Assembly: GCF_003751805.1 (NCBI RefSeq)
Contig: NZ_RKHQ01000002.1
Span: forward strand, 1,029,688-1,093,687
DNA length: 64,000 bases
Reading direction: 5' to 3'
From: Salana multivorans
GTDB lineage: Bacteria; Actinomycetota; Actinomycetes; Actinomycetales; Beutenbergiaceae
The position numbers and the translations under genes are program-made. The notes beneath the pieces are model-generated. The model searched no databases. It was not told the DNA's origin and was given only the letters and a program-made list of their open reading frames with translations. Position 1 is the stretch's first letter; every line of letters starts with the position of its first letter. Shown here piece after piece: positions 1 to 8,266 of the stretch.

Positions 1-272
1 GGTTCTTCCACATCACGGTGCCCCAGCTCATGCCGATCATCGTGGCGATGGCGATGCTCGACTTCATCTGGAACATGCAGCAGTTCCCGATCGTCTGGCT
101 CGCCACCGGCGGCGGGCCGCTCAACGCGACCGAGACCATCGCGACCTACACCTACAACCTGGCCTTCTCCAAGCACCAGTTCTCGCTCGCGGCGGCGAGC
201 GGCGTCGTCCTCTTCCTCGTGTCGATGGTCGTCGCCCTGGTCTACGTGCGCCACCAGAAGGCGAGGGACTGA
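1..272 (+). CDS. Sugar ABC transporter permease, MalF/UgpA type (5' end outside window)
   Basis: This is the C-terminal part of an inner-membrane permease of the carbohydrate-uptake CUT1 family. The frame is open from the first bases and begins inside the cytoplasmic coupling region, just past where the EAA loop would lie (FFHITVPQLMPI). Hydrophobic segments near codons 12-30 and 62-82 are the last membrane helices, and the protein ends in a basic tail. The stop is one base before the next start, so it is co-transcribed with the MalG-type partner, with which it would form the heterodimeric channel. The solute-binding protein is probably upstream of the window. The sugar cannot be read from this fragment. 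Confidence 0.85.
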   Translation, partial: FFHITVPQLMPIIVAMAMLDFIWNMQQFPIVWLATGGGPLNATETIATYTYNLAFSKHQFSLAAASGVVLFLVSMVVALVYVRHQKARD

Positions 273-273
273 C

Positions 274-1161
274 ATGACGACCGCAACCCACCCCGCCCGG
301 GACGTCCGGGCCGACCGCGGTCCGAGCGCCAGCCGTCGACGGCGGCTGATCCGCGTCTGGCTGTGGATCGGGACGCTGGTCGGCGCCTTCTACGCCGGCG
401 GCCCCGTCCTGTGGATGCTCACCAGCTCGGTCAAGCCGAACACGGAGATCTTCGCCTACCCGCCGACGTTCATCCCCGAGCGCTTCACCCTCGCCGCGTA
501 CGCCGAGATCCTCGGCAACCCGGAGAAGGTCCGGTTCTTCCTCAACAGCTACACGGTCGCCGCCGGCGTCGTGCTGCTCACGCTGTTCGCCGGCATCATG
601 GCCGGCTACGCGCTCAGCCGGTTCGACTTCCGATTCAAGGGGCCGCTCGGCGCGATCATCATCTCGATCCAGGCGGTCCCGCCGATCACGCTGCTCATCC
701 CGTACTTCGGGCTCGTCGTCTGGCTGCGGCTCTACGACACCCTGTGGGCGCTCATCCTCACCTACATGGTGGCGACGATCCCGTACGCGATCCTCATGAT
801 GACGGGGTACTTCAACACCATCCCCAAGGACCTCGACGAGGCCGTGAAGATCGACGGCGGCGGCACCTTCCGCACGCTGTGGCGGTTCCTCGTGCCGATC
901 GCGCGGCCGGGCATCGTCTCGGTCGGCGCGTACACGTTCATGGTCGCCTGGAACGAGTACCTGTTCGCCCTGACGCTGACGCAGAACCGCTCCAACCGCA
1001 CCGTCCCCGTCGGGATCCAGCTCCTCATGGGCGAGCACTCGTTCCAGTGGAGCGAGATGATGGCGATGAGCGTGCTCGGCTGCCTGCCGGTGCTCATCCT
1101 CTTCCTGTTCTTCCAGCGGCAGTTCGTCGGGGGAATGACCGCGGGGGCCGTCAAGACGTAG
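274..1161 (+). CDS. Sugar ABC transporter permease, MalG type
   Basis: This 295-residue protein is the second permease of a CUT1 sugar importer. It has a basic cytoplasmic N-terminus, a first helix at about residues 30-50, five further hydrophobic segments, and a clear EAA coupling loop near residues 187-206 (DEAVKIDGGG, then a Pro-Ile-Ala-Arg-Pro-Gly end) that docks on the ATPase. Length is normal for the family. It starts one base after the upstream permease stop, so the two are translationally linked. No ATPase is encoded here; actinobacteria often use one shared MsiK-type ATPase. The aldolase 70 bases downstream suggests that the imported compound feeds a ketose-phosphate pathway. Confidence 0.9.
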   Translation: MTTATHPARDVRADRGPSASRRRRLIRVWLWIGTLVGAFYAGGPVLWMLTSSVKPNTEIFAYPPTFIPERFTLAAYAEILGNPEKVRFFLNSYTVAAGVVLLTLFAGIMAGYALSRFDFRFKGPLGAIIISIQAVPPITLLIPYFGLVVWLRLYDTLWALILTYMVATIPYAILMMTGYFNTIPKDLDEAVKIDGGGTFRTLWRFLVPIARPGIVSVGAYTFMVAWNEYLFALTLTQNRSNRTVPVGIQLLMGEHSFQWSEMMAMSVLGCLPVLILFLFFQRQFVGGMTAGAVKT

Positions 1162-1231
1162 ACCGCCCCGACCGCCCAGCGTCAGCCACCCAGCCCCACC
1201 CCCACCGCCTCACCAGAAGGACGACACCACC

Positions 1232-2158
1232 ATGCTGCTCTCCGGCACCGACATCCTCGCTCCCGCGGCGGCGAACGGCTTCGCCGTCCCCGCCTACAAC
1301 ATCTCCGACTACGGGATGATGGTCGCCGCCATCGCCGCGTGCGAGGAGGTCGGCTCCCCGATGTTCATCGCGATCCACCCGTCGGAGTGGGAGCTGGTCG
1401 GCGACCCGTTCGTCGCCTCCGCGCTCGAGGTCGCTCGCACGTCGTCGGTCCCGGTGGCGATCCACCTCGACCACGGGGCGACGTTCGAGCAGGCCATGGC
1501 CGCCGTCCGGCTGGGCTTCACGTCCGTCATGATCGACGGCTCGCTCCTGCCGTACGAGCAGAACGTGGAGCTGACGCGGCGCGTCGTGGAGTCGGCGCAC
1601 GCGGCCGGCGTCTCCGTCGAGGGCGAGATCGGCACGATCGGGCCGCGCGACCCGCGCAGCGCGGAGGAGATGAAGCGCTTCTCCTACACGACGCCGGAGG
1701 AGGCGAGCCAGTTCGTCGCCGACACCGGCGTGGACTCCCTCGCCGTCGCGATCGGGACGGCGCACGGCGTGTACCCGCCGGGCGTCAAGCCGGAGATCAA
1801 CGTCGAGCTGGTCTCGCGGATCGCCGCGACGGTCGGGGTCCCGCTCGTCCTGCACGGCGGCTCGGGCGCCGTCGACGCGGAGGTCACCGAGGCGGTCTCC
1901 CGCGGCATCGCCAAGGTCAACGTGTCCGCCGACATGAAGCTCGCCTACTTCGCCCGGCTGCGCGAGGTGCTGAGCGACCCGGCCGTCCGTGAGCCGCACG
2001 ACGCCTACCCGCCCGCGCTCGACGCGCTCAAGGCGGCCGTCCGGCACAAGGCGGAGGTGTTCGCGTCGGTCGGGGCCGCGCGGCACTACGACTACCGCCC
2101 GGTCGGTCTGCGCGCGCCCATCTGGACGGCGTCCGCCGCCCCCGTCCTGGAGCACTGA
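1232..2158 (+). CDS. Class II ketose-bisphosphate aldolase (GatY/KbaY/Fba family)
   Basis: This 308-residue zinc aldolase cleaves a ketose 1,6-bisphosphate to dihydroxyacetone phosphate and an aldehyde phosphate. Visible family marks are the HLDHG motif at about residues 79-83 (catalytic Asp and zinc His), the zinc-site region AHGVYPPG near 180, and the phosphate-binding LHGGSG and KVNVSAD stretches near 207-235. It follows a sugar permease pair with a 70-base gap, so it is likely the catabolic enzyme for that sugar. Specificity among fructose, tagatose and other bisphosphates cannot be decided from sequence alone. It ends just before a strong terminator. Confidence 0.88.
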   Translation: MLLSGTDILAPAAANGFAVPAYNISDYGMMVAAIAACEEVGSPMFIAIHPSEWELVGDPFVASALEVARTSSVPVAIHLDHGATFEQAMAAVRLGFTSVMIDGSLLPYEQNVELTRRVVESAHAAGVSVEGEIGTIGPRDPRSAEEMKRFSYTTPEEASQFVADTGVDSLAVAIGTAHGVYPPGVKPEINVELVSRIAATVGVPLVLHGGSGAVDAEVTEAVSRGIAKVNVSADMKLAYFARLREVLSDPAVREPHDAYPPALDALKAAVRHKAEVFASVGAARHYDYRPVGLRAPIWTASAAPVLEH

Positions 2159-2171
2159 CCACCTCCCGAGG

Positions 2172-2219
2172 GAACGACCCGCGTCCCGGCCGCCGATGTG
2201 GCCGGGACGCGGGTCGTTC
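2172..2219 (+). terminator. Perfect 20-bp hairpin terminator after the aldolase gene
   Basis: Bases 2172-2191 and 2200-2219 are exact reverse complements with an 8-base loop, starting 14 bases past the aldolase stop. A short pyrimidine-rich tail follows. This is the usual actinobacterial intrinsic-terminator look. Confidence 0.8.
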
Positions 2220-2277
2220 TCCGTTCCGGGGTGGTCGGCGTCCCCGAGGCACTCGAGGCCCCGACGAGGGCAAGGGT

Positions 2278-2313
2278 GGGCCCCCGTTCCGAGGGGGAGT
2301 GGAACGGGGGCCC
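2278..2313 (-). terminator. Perfect 13-bp hairpin terminator of the surface-protein gene
   Basis: Bases 2278-2290 and 2301-2313 are exact reverse complements around a 10-base loop. The hairpin lies 31 bases beyond the stop of the minus-strand surface protein, so it probably ends that transcript. Together with the hairpin at 2172-2219 it insulates two converging transcripts. Confidence 0.75.
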
Positions 2314-2343
2314 GTGCGGTGGCGTCCTAGAGGGAGTGGACGA

Positions 2344-5300
2344 TCACCGCGTCGTGGCGCGGCGGCGCAGGAGCATCGTGGTGCCCCCTGCGAGCAGCAG
2401 TAGTCCTGCCGCCGCGACGAGTCCGAGGATCCCGGCACCGGTCGAGCCCAGCTCGGGTCCGGGTGTGGGCGAGGCGACCGGCGTCGAGGGAGACTCCGAC
2501 GGCGAGTCGGGCGGCGTCGGGGTCGGCGTCGGGCCCGGGATCACCGGCGCGGGAGCGCAGGCCTCGGCCGTGCTGGAGTCCTCACCGGTGGTGAGGGTGG
2601 CCTCGTTGAGGAACCCGGTCCCCTCCTCGCCCTCGGTCAGCTCGCAGTCGGCCTGCTCCTGGGTGAGGCCGACGGGGACCCGGACGTCGACCTCGACGAC
2701 GTACCGGTGCACCTCGCCCCCGGCGATCGGCACCTGGGTGGCGATGACGGGCTGGCCCGCGCCGTCGAAGCCCGGGGTGAGCTGGATCTCCTCGAGCTCG
2801 GGCGGGACCGTGACCCGGACCCCCTCCACGACGATGCCCTCACCCGGCCGCAGGGTGTCCGACAGGTCGTAGGTGCCCGACGCCGTGCCCTCGCTGGTGA
2901 CGACCACGTCGTAGGTCAGGGTCGTGGTGTGCTCACCGGTCAGGGGCGTCTGCTTCGTGAGCTCCTTCGTGATCGCGATCGCGACGTTCCGGTCGATCAC
3001 GATCCCGGCGTTGCGCGTGAGGTCACCGGTGTCCGCGGCGAGCGTGAACTCGGGCGTGAGACCCGTGGCGACGTCGACATCGGAGTAGACACCCTCGCTC
3101 GAGGCGTGCTGCTGGGTGAACGTGTGGTTCACGGGCAGCCCCTCCGGAGCGACCTGCACCTGGTAGGTGCCCGAGGCCAGCTCGGGGAAGGAGTACTCGC
3201 CGTTCCCGTCCGTCGTGGTCTCCAGCGAGACCGGGTTGCCGTCCTTGTCCGTCCCGGTCAGCACGACCCGGATCCCGGGCACGCCCGGCTCCCCCGCGTC
3301 CCACAGCCCGTTCTTGTCCAGGTCCTCCCAGACCAGGTGCCCGATGCTCGAGGCGACGACCTTGACGTCGCGCCGGGCCGGCCCGACGCCCTGCGTCACG
3401 CCGTCGGCGCGGCCGGAGGTGATGTTCCGGTAGACGTCACCCGAGTGGTTGCCGACCGGGGTCATGAGGATGTCGACCTGGAAGTCGTCGTCCGGGTCGA
3501 ACTCCCCCGGACGCAGGAAGCGCAGCCCCGTGACCTCCTCGTTCGAGGCCGGGCAGTCCGCGGCCGGATCGGCCGGATCACTCGACTCGCCGCTGACCAC
3601 GGCGCCGCCCGTCGGGGCGTCGCACCACACGGTCGAGCCGTCGGCGAGGTTGCTGGCGGCGGACGGGTTGGACTCCAGCTCGCCGGAGGGCCGCTTCGTG
3701 TACAGGATCGTCACGTCGGTCGTGCCGGCCGCCGGCGCGGCGGAGTCGAACCGCAGGCTGCCCTGGAAGTCGTTGCCCGCCAGACCGTTCGCCGGCAGCA
3801 CGTCGATCACGTCGACGTTGCCCACGTTCGGCGGACCGTCGATGTTCGCGAAGAACACGCTCCACCTCAGCGTCCGCGGCGTCGCGACACCCTCCGGGTT
3901 CACCTCGATCACCCCGGGGTCGGCCGTCTTGGAGATCTTCAGCCCCGTCGGCACGACGAGCTGCATCTGGACGTCGTCCGACCGCACCCCCACCGGCGAG
4001 GTGTCGGCGGGCGACGCGATCACCGTCTCGTTGGTGAACGTGCCGTTGCGGGCCACGTCCAGGATCTCCACCGTCACCACGATCGGCTCGATCGGCGCCC
4101 CCACCGCCAGCTCACCCAGGTCCCACCTCAGGTACTGCTGGTTCGCCGGGCACGCGATCTCCGCCTCCGCGGGCGCGCCCATCTGCACGACGACCGGGTT
4201 CAGCGCCGCTGCGCCCTGGGCCGCGGAGTCGAAGACCTGGAACCGCGGCAGGCAGTCCTCGATCGTCACCTGCTGCTTCTGTCCGTCGACGGTGACGTCA
4301 CCCGTCAGGGACGGGTCGAGCCGGTACCGGATCGTCGAGCCCGACGTGTACTGCGGCACGGCCGCGTCCGTGAACTCCCCCGACCCGGGAACCCGCTCCA
4401 CCAGCTTGCGGATGCGTGCGCGCGCGTCGCCCTGCCAGAGCCGGTCGCCCTGGTTCTTGGTGTGGGTGACCGGGTCGTACGTCGGCATCTGCTCGCGGTG
4501 GGTGCCGGAGAACACCTCGTCCGTCGTCCTGGTGCCGTCCGCGAGGACCTGCGAGGCCCAGTTGCCGATCGGGGCGGCGTGGTCGCCGTCCAGCACGACC
4601 ATCCCGACGGCGAGCCGGAAGATGGTCTCGCCGAACGTGGTGCCGGCCGGGAAGGTCGCGACCCAGGTGACGCGCACCCGGTTGATGCCGTCCCAGACCG
4701 TCCGACCCTGTGCGTCGACGGTCGGCGCCACGACATCGTCCGGGTTCTCCGACCACGTGCCGGTCGAGCAGTCGGCGTCAGCTCCCGGACCCGCGGGGCC
4801 GGAGCTGTACTCGACCTTGTAGCTGCCGATGCCGCTCTGGTCCTGCCCGATCGTCGAGGCCGGGAGGTTGTAGTACGGGTGTCGGACCAGCACCGGGAAG
4901 ACCGGCCGGCCGTTGCCGGGGTAGGCCGACGCGCTGCTCCCGTTCCAGTCCGGGTGCGACGCGAGCGCGAGCCGGTCCCCGTCCCAGACGTCACAGGTGA
5001 CGAGCGTCTGCGACGTGTTGGTGCCCGCGGCGCCCTGCGCCGAGGTCATCAGGAGGGAGTAGACCCCCTGCCCCTGCATGACCACCGTGTTGCCGTCCTT
5101 GATCCGGCCCGACCCGGGCGGGCCCGGCAGGTTGGTGGCGTCTCCCTGCATGAAGGTCCCGCTCGGGGTGTTGTCCTCGACGCCGGGGATGCCGGTGAAG
5201 GCCTTGTCGATCGTCCCGTTGAGCTGGATCCGGATCGTCTGGTTCCGCGCGTCGTTGTCCGGGTTGGCGTCAGTGATCGGCTGTCCGTCGATCGTCCTCG

Positions 5301-6546
5301 CCGTGAGGTCCGTGAACTCGTTGCGGGTGGCCAGCGTCATGGCGCCGCCCTCCGGCGTCGTGCCGAACTCGACGATGGCCGCCATCGGGACCGCGACCGA
5401 GAGCTCGAACGACGCGACGTACGCCTTGTTCGCCGGGAGCGCGTTGCCGCTGCCCGTCGTCGTCGGGACGGTGAACGCCGACGTGTCCGCGTCGGTGATG
5501 GTGATGGTCGACGGCTCTCCGCGCGGCGCCGTCGGGCAGGAGATCGTGCCCGAGTTGCGCGTGGCGTTGGCCTCCGTCGCATAGCTCGCCGACAGGTAGG
5601 AGTACGGCAGGCTCGACCGGAAGCCGGAGCCCTGGCCGATGCTGCCGCAGCTGCTGACCTGCGGCCCGTACGCCGCCTTCGCGTCCGCCTCGGATCCGGC
5701 CGACGCGACCATGGCCGCCCAGGTGCTCGCGCCGTAGAAGGCCTCGGGGTCGACGTCGTCGACGAACGTGATCGGGCTCTGCAGCGGCGTCGTCCCGCGA
5801 CCGCCGGCCGGCACCGTGATCGTCACCGGGTAGGCGATCCGGAAGCATGCCTCCGTCTCGTGCGGAGGCGGACAGGCGGCCTGGCTCTGGAACAGCGGAC
5901 CGGCGTTCGCGCTGGACGCGTCGTTGTTCTTCGACAGGTCGAACGTCGCCGCGGCCGACACGGTCACCGGGTCGGGGCCGATCGTGGCGGGCTCGGTCAC
6001 CTGGTCCGAGGTCACCTCGAAGGTGAGCTGGTCCATGACGGTGCCGTTCGGCACCTCCGAGCGCACCTGCGCCAGGAACGAGTAGTTCAGGGCCGTGCCC
6101 ATGGCCTCGTTCCTGAGCACGCACGTCACGCTCTGACGCGGCAGCGACTCCCACGACGTCGCCGTCAGCGGCGACGCCGGAGCCGGCAGCTCGACCGGAT
6201 CGACGGAGCTGCCCGCGAGGCAGAACGGCGGGAGCTGCACGAGCTCCTGTCCCCGCGGCAGCTCGAACCGAATCGTCGGCGCCGTCTGGTCGTCGCCCTC
6301 GTACCGGATGCCGATGGAGTAGGTCAGGGTGTCGTTGGTCCGCACGACGTCGTTGTCGGGACCGGAGTCGTTCCCCGGGTCGTCGTTGTCCTGGAACGGT
6401 GCCGTGCCGCTCGTCTGGACGAAGGTGAGCGAGAGGCTCGCTAGATCATCGGCGAACGCAGGAGAGGCAAGGAATACCCCCCCCCCCAGCGCCAGGGCTG
6501 TCAGCCCGGCTACCAGCCGAGCACGAGCAGGTGAAGAACTACGCAT
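2344..6546 (-). CDS. Large cell-wall-anchored surface protein with SdrD-B-like domain
   Basis: This is a secreted adhesin- or fimbria-like protein of about 1,400 residues. The ATG at 6546 is chosen because it opens directly into a signal peptide (basic start, hydrophobic core, cleavage after ASPAFA at about residue 32). An in-frame ATG at 6648 would only add an unrelated basic leader. The body is Thr/Asp/Pro-rich beta-sandwich sequence. An SdrD-B/Cna-B-like domain at about residues 1067-1140 (EDLDKNGLWDAGEPG) is calcium-binding in relatives. A Pro/Thr/Ser linker then precedes the C-terminal sorting signal, an LGSTG motif in place of LPxTG, a hydrophobic helix and an Arg-rich tail. A sortase would attach it to peptidoglycan. 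The ligand is unknown. Codons 20-24 contain an uninterrupted 11-G run (see findings). Confidence 0.8.
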   Translation of the reverse strand: MRSSSPARARLVAGLTALALGGGVFLASPAFADDLASLSLTFVQTSGTAPFQDNDDPGNDSGPDNDVVRTNDTLTYSIGIRYEGDDQTAPTIRFELPRGQELVQLPPFCLAGSSVDPVELPAPASPLTATSWESLPRQSVTCVLRNEAMGTALNYSFLAQVRSEVPNGTVMDQLTFEVTSDQVTEPATIGPDPVTVSAAATFDLSKNNDASSANAGPLFQSQAACPPPHETEACFRIAYPVTITVPAGGRGTTPLQSPITFVDDVDPEAFYGASTWAAMVASAGSEADAKAAYGPQVSSCGSIGQGSGFRSSLPYSYLSASYATEANATRNSGTISCPTAPRGEPSTITITDADTSAFTVPTTTGSGNALPANKAYVASFELSVAVPMAAIVEFGTTPEGGAMTLATRNEFTDLTARTIDGQPITDANPDNDARNQTIRIQLNGTIDKAFTGIPGVEDNTPSGTFMQGDATNLPGPPGSGRIKDGNTVVMQGQGVYSLLMTSAQGAAGTNTSQTLVTCDVWDGDRLALASHPDWNGSSASAYPGNGRPVFPVLVRHPYYNLPASTIGQDQSGIGSYKVEYSSGPAGPGADADCSTGTWSENPDDVVAPTVDAQGRTVWDGINRVRVTWVATFPAGTTFGETIFRLAVGMVVLDGDHAAPIGNWASQVLADGTRTTDEVFSGTHREQMPTYDPVTHTKNQGDRLWQGDARARIRKLVERVPGSGEFTDAAVPQYTSGSTIRYRLDPSLTGDVTVDGQKQQVTIEDCLPRFQVFDSAAQGAAALNPVVVQMGAPAEAEIACPANQQYLRWDLGELAVGAPIEPIVVTVEILDVARNGTFTNETVIASPADTSPVGVRSDDVQMQLVVPTGLKISKTADPGVIEVNPEGVATPRTLRWSVFFANIDGPPNVGNVDVIDVLPANGLAGNDFQGSLRFDSAAPAAGTTDVTILYTKRPSGELESNPSAASNLADGSTVWCDAPTGGAVVSGESSDPADPAADCPASNEEVTGLRFLRPGEFDPDDDFQVDILMTPVGNHSGDVYRNITSGRADGVTQGVGPARRDVKVVASSIGHLVWEDLDKNGLWDAGEPGVPGIRVVLTGTDKDGNPVSLETTTDGNGEYSFPELASGTYQVQVAPEGLPVNHTFTQQHASSEGVYSDVDVATGLTPEFTLAADTGDLTRNAGIVIDRNVAIAITKELTKQTPLTGEHTTTLTYDVVVTSEGTASGTYDLSDTLRPGEGIVVEGVRVTVPPELEEIQLTPGFDGAGQPVIATQVPIAGGEVHRYVVEVDVRVPVGLTQEQADCELTEGEEGTGFLNEATLTTGEDSSTAEACAPAPVIPGPTPTPTPPDSPSESPSTPVASPTPGPELGSTGAGILGLVAAAGLLLLAGGTTMLLRRRATTR
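6477..6487 (-). repeat. Eleven-base G homopolymer inside the signal-peptide codons
   Basis: The plus strand reads eleven consecutive C at 6477-6487. On the coding strand this is G11, running from the last base of Leu20 through Gly21-Gly23 to the first base of Val24 of the surface protein. Gain or loss of one base would shift the frame before the signal peptide ends. Confidence 0.95.
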
Positions 6547-6927
6547 GTGATGCCCCCATACATGTGAAACCGACCAGGCGCGCATCCTCGCCGGCGCAAG
6601 TCCCTGGCCCGGTGACCATAGCAGGCAACCCGACCCATCGCACCTCAACCCGATCCCACTCCGCCAGACCAGGCTCTAGTCGATCCCGTCCGATCCCGTC
6701 CGACCCGGCTCGACCCCGTTCGACCGGAGCCGCCCCAGGTTGAGCTGGACGGATCGGGACGGATGCGGACGCATCGTCTCGCTCCCGGACGGGTCACCAA
6801 CATGCCGGACCGAGTCCGACCGGCGCCGCCTTCCTCGCCTTCCAGCGGCCGCCTCGGCCACCGCGCCCACCGCGGTGTCGACCCGTGCCGTCGGGCCAGC
6901 GCGCGCCCGCGGTGGCAGAGTTGTCCG
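6547..6927. promoter_or_regulatory. Divergent control region with a 10-bp periodic repeat
   Basis: This 381-base gap separates the divergent surface-protein and MFS genes. At 6680-6729 five consecutive 10-base units follow the pattern YCGAYCCSGY (tcgatcccgt, ccgatcccgt, ccgacccggc, tcgaccccgt, tcgaccggag). A loosely related inverted copy occurs at about 6748-6764. The 10-base period puts each unit on the same DNA face. Upstream of the surface gene are a G-rich ribosome-site-like stretch and two nearby cacatg hexamers. No gene was found in the gap. Confidence 0.5.
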
Positions 6928-8244
6928 GTGCCCGTGACCGACCCCTTCGGCTCCCCCGAGCCCGCCGGCTCCCCCGCCACCCTCGATCGCTCCCGCGTCG
7001 ACGCGCTCCGCCGGCGCACGATCGTCCTGCTCTCCGTCGCCCAGGTGTTCAGCGGCCTCGCGGCCGGCTCGGTCGTGTCGATCGGTTCGCTGCTGGCCGT
7101 CGAGATCACCGGGAACGACGCGTTCGCGGGGTCGGTCACCACCGCGGCGACGCTCGGCGCCGCCTTCTCCGCGCTCTGGCTCGCCCGCCTCGCGCTGGCC
7201 CGCGGCCGCCGCGCGTCACTCAGCTCGGGCCTGCTGCTGGCCTCCGTCGGGGCCGTCGCGTTCGTCCTCGCGTCGGTGTGGCAGAGCTTCCCGCTGCTCC
7301 TGGCCGGCGGCGCACTCATGGGCGTCGGTTCGGCCGTCAACCTTCAGGCGCGGTTCGCGGCGACCGACCTGTCGACACCGGGCAGCCGCGCCCGCGACCT
7401 CTCGCTCGTCGTGTGGATGAGCACCGTCGGCGCCGTCACCGGCCCCAACCTGGTCGGGCTCGGCGGCCCGCTCGGCCGCCTCACCGGGCTGCCCGAGCTC
7501 GGGGCGGCGTTCCTCTTCTCGCTCGCCGGCATGCTCGCGGCGATGCTCGTGCTGTGGATCGGCCTGCGGCCGGACCCGCTCGCCGTCGCGCGCGAGGGCG
7601 AGCACGGGCACAGCGTCGTCACGGGGGTCCGCACCCGCGTGCCGATCACCGAGGCGCTGGCGACGCTGGCGCGCTTCCCCAGGGCCGTCGGGGCGCTGCT
7701 CGGGATCCTGGTGGCGCACGCCGTCATGGTCGCCGTCATGTCGATGACGCCGGTCCACATGGCGGGGCACGGTGCCAGCATCAGCCTGGTCGGTCTCACC
7801 GTGAGCCTGCACATCGCCGGGATGTACGCGCTCTCCCCCGTGATGGGCTGGCTCAGCGACCGGATCGGCGCCCCCGTCGTGCTCGTCCTCGGCCTGCTGA
7901 CGCAGGTCGCCGCGGTCGCCGTCGCCGGCACGTCGGGGGCCAGCGCGGGCGCGACGACGATCGGTCTCGTCCTGCTCGGCGTCGGCTGGTCGGCGGCGAC
8001 GGTCGCCGGGTCGAGCAGCATCGCCGGCGCCGTTCCCGGTGACGGCCGCGTGGCCATCCAGGGCCTCTCGGACTCCCTCATGTCGTTCGCCGGCGCCGGC
8101 GGCGGCGCGCTGGCCGGGGTCGCCCTGGCCCGCATCGGGTACGACGGCCTCAACCTGGCCGCCGGGGTGCTCGCCGCGGCCGGCGCCGTCGCCGCGTTCC
8201 TGGTCCAGCGGCGCGCGGCGACGCGGGACGCCCCCGTCGTCTGA
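6928..8244 (+). CDS. MFS transporter
   Basis: This is a 12-helix major facilitator of about 438 residues in the inner membrane, probably a proton-coupled drug or metabolite exporter; the substrate is unknown. Two six-helix halves are separated by a charged loop at about residues 195-225 (RPDPLAVAREGEHGH). GWLSDRIGAP in the second half is the DRxG-type loop between helices of each half. The GTG at 6928 is preferred over an in-frame ATG at 6763, because the extra leader looks non-coding and a CAGAGT hexamer sits exactly six bases before this GTG, the leaderless pattern seen elsewhere in the window. It converges on folC. Confidence 0.85.
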   Translation: MPVTDPFGSPEPAGSPATLDRSRVDALRRRTIVLLSVAQVFSGLAAGSVVSIGSLLAVEITGNDAFAGSVTTAATLGAAFSALWLARLALARGRRASLSSGLLLASVGAVAFVLASVWQSFPLLLAGGALMGVGSAVNLQARFAATDLSTPGSRARDLSLVVWMSTVGAVTGPNLVGLGGPLGRLTGLPELGAAFLFSLAGMLAAMLVLWIGLRPDPLAVAREGEHGHSVVTGVRTRVPITEALATLARFPRAVGALLGILVAHAVMVAVMSMTPVHMAGHGASISLVGLTVSLHIAGMYALSPVMGWLSDRIGAPVVLVLGLLTQVAAVAVAGTSGASAGATTIGLVLLGVGWSAATVAGSSSIAGAVPGDGRVAIQGLSDSLMSFAGAGGGALAGVALARIGYDGLNLAAGVLAAAGAVAAFLVQRRAATRDAPVV

Positions 8245-8262
8245 CCCCGCCGATGGCCGGGG
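8245..8262. terminator. Short bulged hairpin between converging MFS and folC genes
   Basis: CCCCGCC at 8245-8251 can pair with GGCCGGGG at 8255-8262 through a bulge over a 3-base loop. It fills most of the 22-base gap between the two converging stops and may serve both strands. The stem is imperfect. Confidence 0.45.
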
Positions 8263-8266
8263 CTCG

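Noticed and set aside
2707..6444. Plus-strand frame of about 1,245 codons opposite the surface protein
   Set aside because: Low-complexity Arg/Val/Gly composition, no domain, fully antisense to a gene with signal peptide, recognised domain and sorting signal.
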